This document shows, one piece after another, positions 53,428 through 60,363 of a stretch of DNA of 63,655 nucleotides. Positions within the stretch are counted from its first letter, which is position 1. The number at the start of each line of letters is the position of its first letter. Source of the stretch: CAYGZQ01 sp964354375 [NCBI: uncultured Planctomycetota bacterium] (GTDB lineage: Bacteria; JAJVIF01; JAPKYR01); NCBI GenBank assembly GCA_964354375.1, contig CAYGZQ010000015.1:4809-68463 (forward strand). The letters run 5' to 3'. The position numbers were made by a program, and so were the translations under genes. Below the pieces are notes generated by a model, which was not told where the DNA came from, ran no database searches, and was given only the letters and a program-made list of their open reading frames with translations.

Positions 53428-53539
53428 CAGATAATCCCGCCTTTTCGGTCAAAAATCAACCCGGTCACGGCTGTTGAGAAAGCCCCATCGGGGCCGTGGC
53501 GGTCTGCGCCCTTTCAACGGACGAAATTGCGGACCCTCT

Positions 53540-54202
53540 TCAGTCGATTGCGGCTGCTTCCCTGTCCTCAACTTCCCCAATGACCGCGCGCAGCGACGCC
53601 GGGTCTGCGGCATATCCTTCTGCAATCGCCCGGCAGAAACTGACCGGATCGCCGGCGGTCTCACCTGCCTCCAGGTCCAACACTACCCTCAGAATGAAGG
53701 TCCAGACGACACCTCTAACAGACCATGCGCTGAGATCCGGATCCAGGTCGGGCTTCACGCTCCCGTCCCTGATGCCCTCGGCAATCAGATCCTTCAGGAA
53801 CCGATGGTAGCGCTCAAAACGGTCCTTGATGAGGTCGTGCATTATCGGGTCGTGAGTTGTCGAAGCCACGCCGTGCCACATGTTCGCGCACAGCTTCGGA
53901 TTCTCGGAAAGGGTTGTCAACTGCGCCTTCAGGACTGCGACAAAGGCGTGCAGTCCGTCGGGCTGATCTTTCGCGAGCTCGATCCAGGAGCCTGCCGCCT
54001 CGTCATACGCCTGCACCATCGCCTCTCGATACAGATCGTCTTTGCTCTGGAAATGCTTGTACAGCAGCGCCTCGTTGATGCCGCATGCCTCCGCTATGTC
54101 ACGCGTCCTTGTACCCTCGGCACCGCGCAGAGAAAACACCTCGGCAGCTTTCCTGATTATCTGCAGCCGCCTGTCTTCCGAGGTAAGCCGGTTCTTGGAC
54201 AT
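53540..54202 (-). CDS. TetR/AcrR-family regulator 3
   Basis: A protein of 220 residues from the ATG at 54202; the upstream extension lacks conserved sequence. HTH: QIIRKAAEVFSLRGAEGTRT, RDIAEACGINEALLYKHFQS, KDDLY. The ligand domain (MWHGVASTTHDPIMHDLIKD) matches that of regulators 1 and 2 in layout, so the three are tandem duplicates. It is divergent from pilT across 260 bases that hold a small TGAC/GTCA dyad near 54282. Confidence 0.88.
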   Translation of the reverse strand: MSKNRLTSEDRRLQIIRKAAEVFSLRGAEGTRTRDIAEACGINEALLYKHFQSKDDLYREAMVQAYDEAAGSWIELAKDQPDGLHAFVAVLKAQLTTLSENPKLCANMWHGVASTTHDPIMHDLIKDRFERYHRFLKDLIAEGIRDGSVKPDLDPDLSAWSVRGVVWTFILRVVLDLEAGETAGDPVSFCRAIAEGYAADPASLRAVIGEVEDREAAAID

Positions 54203-54372
54203 ATCAGGTACCGTAGAGCCCGGGAGGCACAGCCCTGCCGAAACCGTACGCTCCCCATGTGCTGTAATCATATCTCAAACTGTGACAACGGTCAACCCGC
54301 CCCCTCGTTACAACAGGGTATCATATACTGATCGTCTTATCAGGGATGGTTCAGACCCGATCCGGGCTTCGC

Positions 54373-54400
54373 TGTCAAACGCCGGGGCGAATGGTATAAT
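54373..54400 (+). promoter_or_regulatory. Probable pilT promoter
   Basis: TATAAT at 54395-54400 with TGTCAA (54373-54378) 16 bases upstream. Confidence 0.5.
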
Positions 54401-54463
54401 TCAATTGCTTTCGTGAGCAACTTAAATTGAGCGGCCGGAGATCTGGCCGGCGAGGAGTTTCGG

Positions 54464-55657
54464 ATGGGCAGACCCCTTGACCCCACACATTCCGCTCCCA
54501 ATCCTCTTCTGGAGGACCCGAAAACCGTCGGCGCGCCCGCCGGCAAGGATGCAGGCCAGATGGTGGCAATCGACCACCTGCTCGCCCACATGGTCGAGAA
54601 CGAGGCCAGCGATCTTCACCTCACCGTCGGTATCCCACCCGTGATACGCATCAACGGCGAGTTGAGACCCATCCCCGGCCTGCCTTCCCTCAATCCCGAA
54701 GACACGGGAGCTCTCGCCAGGGGACTCATGAGCGAGAAGCAGATGGCGAAATTCGAGCGCAACCGCGAGATCGACTTCGCGATTAGCCTGAGGAGGCTGG
54801 GACGGTTCCGCGTGAACTGCTTCTTCCAGAAGGGGACCATCGGTCTTGTCGCCAGGGCCATCCCCGCGAAAATCCCGACTCTTGCCGATCTCAACCTGCC
54901 ATCCCTCGTCGGGGAAATGGCCAAGCTCAGACAGGGTCTCGTTCTCTTCACAGGACCCACGGGCTCGGGCAAATCCTCATCACTCGCCGCGCTCATCGAC
55001 ATCATCAACAAGCAGCGAAGATGCCACATCATGACCGTTGAGGACCCCATCGAGTTCGTTCACTTCCACAAGATGTCGGTCATCAACCAGAGGGAGCTTG
55101 GCGACGACACGTTCAGTTTCGCGGAAGCTCTGAAGCACGTTTTCAGGCAGGACCCCGATGTCATCCTCGTCGGCGAGATGCGCGACCTCGAAACGATCGG
55201 CCTTGCCATCACCGCCGCAGAGACCGGACACCTTGTCTTCAGCACCCTCCACACAAACGACACGGCCCAGACAATCGACCGAATCATCGACGTCTTCCCG
55301 CCCTACCAGCAGACCCAGATACGATATCAGCTCGCGCTGGTCCTAAGGGCCATCTTCGCGCAGCAGCTCATCAGAAGAGCCGACGGGAAGGGCCGCGTTC
55401 CCTCCCTGGAAATCCTCATCAACACCCCGGCGGTCGCAAACCTCGTGCGGGAGGGTAAGGTCCATATGATCTACTCCGTCCTTCAGACAAACACCAAGGA
55501 GGGCATGACCACTATGGACAACTACATCAAGGAGCTCTTCCTGAAGGGGGTTGTCACGAGGCAGGATGCCCTGGCCAACGTTCACAACCTTGTCGAGTTC
55601 GACCACCTGCTGCGAAGCACCGGGGCATCAGGCTCTCAGAATCAGCAGAAGGGTTAG
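54464..55657 (+). CDS. pilT: Type IV pilus retraction ATPase PilT
   Basis: A protein of 397 residues, about 50 longer than usual through an N-terminal Pro-rich extension and a short tail. Secretion-ATPase motifs: Walker A GPTGSGKSSS at 164-173, Asp box MTVEDPIEFVH, Walker B DPDVILVGEMRD and His box STLHTNDTAQTIDR. The PilT-specific AIRNLIRE helix appears as AVANLVREGK. It drives pilus retraction and twitching at the inner-membrane base. No other pil gene is in the window. AGGAG lies seven bases before the ATG. Confidence 0.93.
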   Translation: MGRPLDPTHSAPNPLLEDPKTVGAPAGKDAGQMVAIDHLLAHMVENEASDLHLTVGIPPVIRINGELRPIPGLPSLNPEDTGALARGLMSEKQMAKFERNREIDFAISLRRLGRFRVNCFFQKGTIGLVARAIPAKIPTLADLNLPSLVGEMAKLRQGLVLFTGPTGSGKSSSLAALIDIINKQRRCHIMTVEDPIEFVHFHKMSVINQRELGDDTFSFAEALKHVFRQDPDVILVGEMRDLETIGLAITAAETGHLVFSTLHTNDTAQTIDRIIDVFPPYQQTQIRYQLALVLRAIFAQQLIRRADGKGRVPSLEILINTPAVANLVREGKVHMIYSVLQTNTKEGMTTMDNYIKELFLKGVVTRQDALANVHNLVEFDHLLRSTGASGSQNQQKG

Positions 55658-55688
55658 GGTGCCCGGACCGCCTCTGGTTCCCTGCATC

Positions 55689-56288
55689 CTATCCGCTGTT
55701 TCCCCTTCCCTGCCCTATATCTTGCGGGCCCTGGAATCCCGGCGTGCGGATCTCGAGCAGTTCCAGGTAGGCGGTATACAGCGCCCAGTCCTCCTTGTCC
55801 CTGCGAAGGATGGCGTTCCTCAGATTCGCCTGTGCAAGCTCTCTCGCCTGCGGCCAGAGTTCGAACTCGATAAGCTCATCAAGCTTCAGATCACGCCGCC
55901 TGCTGAGGATTCCCATGATTCCGGCCACCTGAGCCGAATCCGGAGGATCGGGCGAGGGTCCGAAGGGAGTTACGGAGATGTTCACGCCGTCCGCGAACGG
56001 CCTCTCTTCGAGCCAAGTGACTTTCGGTCCGGGTTGGTCCACGACGTCCCTTCTCACCTTTCGACTCGCGTGAATCGCGGAGTCGCGAATCAACAGCACG
56101 ACAAAAAACAGGTGGGACAAGCCGGGGAGAAGCGTGAACAGCACGAACCAGATCGCAGGGCGTCCCAATACACGACCCGCGATCTCGCTCAGCACCCAGT
56201 TCACCACGCAGTACAGGACAACGGCCGGGAACACCTCGAACGCGTGCTGCCGAACGAATTGGTATGCGGCATGTCCGAAAGTCTCCAT
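55689..56288 (-). CDS. Small membrane protein, paralogue A
   Basis: A protein of 199 residues. Two or three N-terminal membrane helices (VFPAVVLYCVVNWVLSEIAG, IWFVLFTLLPGLSHLFFVVL), a loop with ISVTPFG, and a C-terminal helical pair (LDELIEFELWPQARELAQAN). Both the PGLSH helix and the xELxEFELWxxAR motif recur in the next gene upstream. The C-terminus looks like a TPR-type pair. Function unknown. It ends the leftward cluster 55689-57823. Confidence 0.65.
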   Translation of the reverse strand: METFGHAAYQFVRQHAFEVFPAVVLYCVVNWVLSEIAGRVLGRPAIWFVLFTLLPGLSHLFFVVLLIRDSAIHASRKVRRDVVDQPGPKVTWLEERPFADGVNISVTPFGPSPDPPDSAQVAGIMGILSRRRDLKLDELIEFELWPQARELAQANLRNAILRRDKEDWALYTAYLELLEIRTPGFQGPQDIGQGRGNSG

Positions 56289-56307
56289 TGCCGGCGGCCT
56301 GGATCAT

Positions 56308-56877
56308 CTAAATCGGGGCACGGGATCCCAGAAGCACGATATAGGTCTCATAGACCTTGACGAGATTCACGTGTCCTTTCGTGCGGGCGTCCTCAAGTCG
56401 TTCGGTCGCCAAGTCGCGTGCCTTCTCCCACAGCTCGAACTCCACGAGCTCCTCGATCTGTGGATCGCGCCACTTCTCAGGGATCGTCATGTCGATTTCC
56501 ACGGGAGCGCTGACGGGCCCGCTGAACGGCGTCACGGAGATCTCCGTCTGAATGACCGCAGGCTCATCCTGCGCCCCTTGCCTTCCCGTCCGACTGTCGT
56601 CCAGCGCTCTCATCGCGATCCTTCGGCTTCTTTCTCTTCTCTCCGCTGAAAAGAGGAGGACGGCAAACACGATATGAGACAATCCCGGAAGAATGAAAAA
56701 TGCAGCGGCCCAGAACCATTGACCTCCCGGTAGTCTTGTTGCGGATAGAGACAGGAGAAAATTGAGGATGAGAAACCCGCACACCAACGCCGTGTAGAAC
56801 AGCATCTGACCTATGAGATAAGGCACTTCCAACGTTACGGTCCTGGCCTTGTCCGCACACGCCCGCTGACAGCCCAA
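56308..56877 (-). CDS. Small membrane protein, paralogue B
   Basis: A protein of about 189 residues; the start is uncertain (TTG at 56877 seven bases after the upstream stop, a later TTG, or an ATG at residue 25). Helices YTALVCGFLILNFLLSL and WAAAFFILPGLSHIVFAVLLF, then ISVTPFSGP and IEELVEFELWEKARDLATE. The layout and motifs match paralogue A, so the two are a tandem duplication. Function unknown. Confidence 0.6.
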   Translation of the reverse strand: MGCQRACADKARTVTLEVPYLIGQMLFYTALVCGFLILNFLLSLSATRLPGGQWFWAAAFFILPGLSHIVFAVLLFSAERRERSRRIAMRALDDSRTGRQGAQDEPAVIQTEISVTPFSGPVSAPVEIDMTIPEKWRDPQIEELVEFELWEKARDLATERLEDARTKGHVNLVKVYETYIVLLGSRAPI

Positions 56878-56884
56878 TTATACG

Positions 56885-57505
56885 TCATCGTCGAGTATGG
56901 GTGCCTACATCGCCGCCGGAATCGACGGCTTCCCGCTCCGCGATCAACTCGAGATAATCCTGGTATCTCATCGTGCCGGCATTATCAAGGGATTCTCTGG
57001 CTATCTCCATCATCTTCCAGGCATGCGCTCTGGCTTCAGGGTATCTGCCCTCCCGAAGCAGGGCGTCGATTTCGGGGTCCGCTCCATTGCTCATTCCAAC
57101 TGTCGCGACGGGTTTATACGGACTCAGGGTCACCTCCCGGGCTCTCGCCTGCTCTCTGATCAGAAGCCTTCTCAGGCTCACCGGGCTGTCCAGGAGAACC
57201 CGCTCCCAGAACGATTGTTTTCTCGACTCCGTCACGCTCGCAGACAGGGTCAGATGAACCATGAGAATCGTGACCGCACCGATCACCGGAAGACAGAACG
57301 CAATCAGAAACCACAGCAACCAGAGGCGATACGTGCGGCTCATCAGCTCGGTCAGAATCGCGGAGACTATCCCGTGCAGCGCAACGACCGACAGGATTAT
57401 CATCCAGGCGCCCTGGTGAAGCGGCATGGCAAGGTAGTTGAACCACGAGTCGTTCGCCGGTTCAGTCGAGAATCCATGCTGCAGTCCGAAATCGACGAGC
57501 CACAT
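56885..57505 (-). CDS. Small membrane protein, paralogue C
   Basis: A protein of 206 residues from the ATG at 57505 (a TTG at 57517 is possible). Three membrane helices (GAWMIILSVVALHGIVSAIL, LWLLWFLIAFCLPVIGAVTI) and a C-terminal TPR-like pair (IDALLREGRYPEARAHAWKM, YQDYLELIAE) comparable to YLELLE in paralogue A. It is more divergent than A and B. Function unknown; probably acts with them in one membrane assembly. Confidence 0.6.
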   Translation of the reverse strand: MWLVDFGLQHGFSTEPANDSWFNYLAMPLHQGAWMIILSVVALHGIVSAILTELMSRTYRLWLLWFLIAFCLPVIGAVTILMVHLTLSASVTESRKQSFWERVLLDSPVSLRRLLIREQARAREVTLSPYKPVATVGMSNGADPEIDALLREGRYPEARAHAWKMMEIARESLDNAGTMRYQDYLELIAEREAVDSGGDVGTHTRR

Positions 57506-57535
57506 AGGCGGAGTCAAATCCTTAGCTGCTTCCTG

Positions 57536-57823
57536 TCAGCCCCGGGCCCCGAAGAAGACCACGCGCAGGACCTCCCAAGCGAAAATGATCCCGCCTGCCG
57601 CAACAAGCAGCCATAATAGTCTCAGTCTCAGTGCTTCCCCCTGCTCACGCTCAGCGTATCGCAGAGGGAGAAAATAGACGGCCACACCCACGATCAGGAA
57701 AAACCAGTTGACCATCGGGATGTCCAGTCCGTTCACCATCCTGAACAGCATGGAGCCGGACACGAGAATCCATCCGATCAACAGGAGCGACAGAGCCGTT
57801 GCACTTTCGTAGAGCTTCTTCAT
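57536..57823 (-). CDS. Small membrane protein, 95 residues
   Basis: Three predicted membrane helices (SLLLIGWILVSGSMLFRM, WFFLIVGVAVYFLPL, LLWLLVAAGGIIFAWEVLRV) and no soluble domain. It is the first gene of the leftward four-gene cluster with paralogues C, B and A. No family recognised. Confidence 0.6.
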   Translation of the reverse strand: MKKLYESATALSLLLIGWILVSGSMLFRMVNGLDIPMVNWFFLIVGVAVYFLPLRYAEREQGEALRLRLLWLLVAAGGIIFAWEVLRVVFFGARG

Positions 57824-57940
57824 ATCGTAAGGCCGATCTGCCGCGTTCTTCGCGCGTTTCCTCGACCACTGTACAACTTACCACACATCGAATGACAAGG
57901 TCGACTGGCCGATGGGAGCCGTGACTGGTATCATAGGTCC

Positions 57941-58759
57941 GTGCTGGTTTTCATCTTCGACATGGACGGGGTCATTTACAGGGGGACCGAAACTCTGCCG
58001 TTCGCCAGGGAGTGCGTCAAGCTGCTCAGAGAGCACGGGGCACGCACCGGCTTCCTCACTAACAACTCGACGCGTGCGCGCTCCGAATACGTGGAGATTC
58101 TGTTCAGGCACGGGATCGTGGCGCTGGAGAACGAGATCATGACCTCGGGCGAGGCGACTGCAAGACACCTTCTCTCGAAGGGTTTCGCGCATGACAGAAT
58201 CTACGTGATCGGCGGGGACGGTCTTGTTCGCACCCTGTCGCGATCCGGCTTCACGGCGGATATCGGCGACGGCGGCGACCCGTGCAGGTTTGTGGTCGTC
58301 GGCTGGGACAAGACATTCAATTTCAGGAAAATCGTGCGCGCTCAGACGGAGATCATTTCCAACAAGGCGCACCTCATCGCCACCAACACCGACGCCATGT
58401 TTCCCGCAGCAGGGGGGAAACTCCTGCCCGGCGCGGGCGCCATGGTCGCCGCGGTCGAGACGGCATCCGGGACAAAGGCAGAGCTCATCGGCAAACCGAA
58501 TGCAGTCAGCGTCGGATACCTGTTGCAGGGACTCGGCGTCCCGGAAGACAACCCCCCGGACGATGTCTGGATGATAGGCGATCGCATCGATACCGATATC
58601 GCGTGCGGAAAAGCCATCGGGGCACACACCGTGCTTGTCACCAGCGGCATCTCGGATCGCGACCAGGCCGAGAAGACCCCGGAGAATCTGCGACCCGACT
58701 TCGTCATCGACTCCCTCCTCCATCTGTTCGACCTGCTTCCGTTGTCGGGCGGAATCTGA
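57941..58759 (+). CDS. HAD-IIA-type sugar phosphatase (NagD-like)
   Basis: A protein of 272 residues. HAD motifs: FDMDGVIYRG, LTNNSTR, Lys in GKPN and MIGDRIDTDI. The NagD-type C2 cap lies between motifs II and III. The TNNS motif is typical of the 4-nitrophenylphosphatase/NagD branch. The start is GTG; a TATCAT box ends six bases upstream and no ribosome-binding site is seen, so the mRNA may be leaderless. It precedes tyrS on the same strand by 166 bases. Confidence 0.87.
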   Translation: MLVFIFDMDGVIYRGTETLPFARECVKLLREHGARTGFLTNNSTRARSEYVEILFRHGIVALENEIMTSGEATARHLLSKGFAHDRIYVIGGDGLVRTLSRSGFTADIGDGGDPCRFVVVGWDKTFNFRKIVRAQTEIISNKAHLIATNTDAMFPAAGGKLLPGAGAMVAAVETASGTKAELIGKPNAVSVGYLLQGLGVPEDNPPDDVWMIGDRIDTDIACGKAIGAHTVLVTSGISDRDQAEKTPENLRPDFVIDSLLHLFDLLPLSGGI

Positions 58760-58925
58760 TCGGGGCTCCATCGCCGGCCGCCGCGACAATCCCGCCAGTG
58801 ATTTCAATCGGTGCCGGATTTCCCCGACGCCGTTTTTGTTTGTCGGCTTTGCTATAATCCTTCTGCCATTGACCGCGCATGTGCCCGGCAAATTCCCGGC
58901 CCGTCGCGCGGATATGGAGTATGAG

Positions 58926-60185
58926 ATGGAACAATCCGTTGAAAAGCAGCTCGAGCTCATACGGCGCAACACGATCGAGCTCATCCCCGAGGAAACGTTA
59001 AGGCAGAAGATCGAGCGATCGATCGCCGCCAATACGCCCCTGAGAGTCAAGATCGGCCTCGATCCCAACAAGCCCGACATCCATCTCGGGCACACGGTCG
59101 CACTCCAGAAACTCCGCGACTTCCAGGACCTCGGGCATATTGCCGTGCTTATCGTCGGCGATTTCACCGGCTTCATCGGAGACCCGACAGGGCGCGATTC
59201 CGAGCGCGAGGCCCTCGACTGGGACACGGTCCAGGCCAATGCCAGGACCTATTTCGACCAGGCGTCCAGCATCATCGACTACACGAAGGCCGAGGTCCGC
59301 TACAACTCGGAATGGCTTGCCGAGCTCAATTTCAAAGACGTGCTGCAGCTCGCGCGATCGTTCACGGTGCACCGGATGCTCGAGCGGGACGATTTCGAGA
59401 AGCGTTACCGCGAGGGCACCCCGATCAGCATCATGGAGTTTCTCTACCCTCTCGCGCAGGCGTACGATTCGGTCGCGATCAGGGCGGATATCGAGCTTGG
59501 GGGGACCGATCAGCGTTTCAATCTCATGGTCGGCAGGATCATACAGGAGCGTTTCGGACAGGAGCCGCAGTGCCTTGTCATCATGCCCCTGCTCGAGGGC
59601 ACCGACGGGGTCAGGAAGATGTCGAAGAGCCTCGACAATTACATTGCACTAAACGATAAACCGCACGACATGTACGGCAAGGTCATGCGCATGCCGGACC
59701 ATCTCATCGGAAAATGGCGCGAGCTCGTCACCCTCTGGCCGCACAACGCGCGCGTCAAGCTGGAAGAAGGGCTCAATGCAGGGTCCATCCATCCGATGGA
59801 GTCCAAGAAATCGCTCGCGTTCGACATCGTAGCGAAATTTTACTCAAAGGACGCCGCCGAAGCCGCGCAGGACCACTTCACGAAGGTGTTCAGCGATAGA
59901 GAGCTCCCCCCTGACGATTTCATACCGGAGTTCGAAGTCACCCTGGATTTGCTGGCAGCGGAAGGCGGCGCGCGAGTGATCGACCTCATGACCGCCGCAG
60001 GTCTGACGAAATCGAAGGGGGAAGCGAGACGGCTGATCGAGGGCGGCGGAGTCCATTGGAAGCCCCGAGACGGCGACGAGGTCAGAATTACCGACGTGCT
60101 CGACACTCTTCCCACACCGGTCTGCGGAATACTGAGAGCCGGCAAGCGGAGAATCGTGAAGCTTATCGACAGGGAAGGCGTGTGA
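58926..60185 (+). CDS. tyrS: Tyrosyl-tRNA synthetase
   Basis: A protein of 419 residues. The HIGH motif is HLGH in PDIHLGHTVALQ, KMSKS is in VRKMSKSLDN, and tyrosine-binding residues appear in GGTDQRFN. A C-terminal S4 domain (VIDLMTAAGLTKSKGEARRL) binds tRNA. It is of the shorter TyrZ-like type. The ATG at 58926 lies six bases after GGAG; a start 12 bases earlier is less good. No T-box leader is seen upstream. Confidence 0.96.
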   Translation: MEQSVEKQLELIRRNTIELIPEETLRQKIERSIAANTPLRVKIGLDPNKPDIHLGHTVALQKLRDFQDLGHIAVLIVGDFTGFIGDPTGRDSEREALDWDTVQANARTYFDQASSIIDYTKAEVRYNSEWLAELNFKDVLQLARSFTVHRMLERDDFEKRYREGTPISIMEFLYPLAQAYDSVAIRADIELGGTDQRFNLMVGRIIQERFGQEPQCLVIMPLLEGTDGVRKMSKSLDNYIALNDKPHDMYGKVMRMPDHLIGKWRELVTLWPHNARVKLEEGLNAGSIHPMESKKSLAFDIVAKFYSKDAAEAAQDHFTKVFSDRELPPDDFIPEFEVTLDLLAAEGGARVIDLMTAAGLTKSKGEARRLIEGGGVHWKPRDGDEVRITDVLDTLPTPVCGILRAGKRRIVKLIDREGV

Positions 60186-60291
60186 TCCCGGCTCAGAAGC
60201 AGCCCGACGACTCCAGGGTCATTACGGCTGCCCTTTTCGCACAAAATGCCCATCGATCCACGGTTTCGGCCGCGAACCTTCGGCTGAGAGG

Positions 60292-60321
60292 TTCCATTAG
60301 CCGCCGGCACTGTGGTATACT
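60292..60321 (+). promoter_or_regulatory. Promoter of the 847-residue lipoprotein
   Basis: TTCCAT (60292-60297), 18-base spacer, TATACT (60316-60321). The same boxes and spacing recur before the next paralogue at 63084-63113. Confidence 0.55.
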
Positions 60322-60363
60322 CAGTATCCTAGACAACTTATCTTGTGAAGGAGGATTTTTTAA

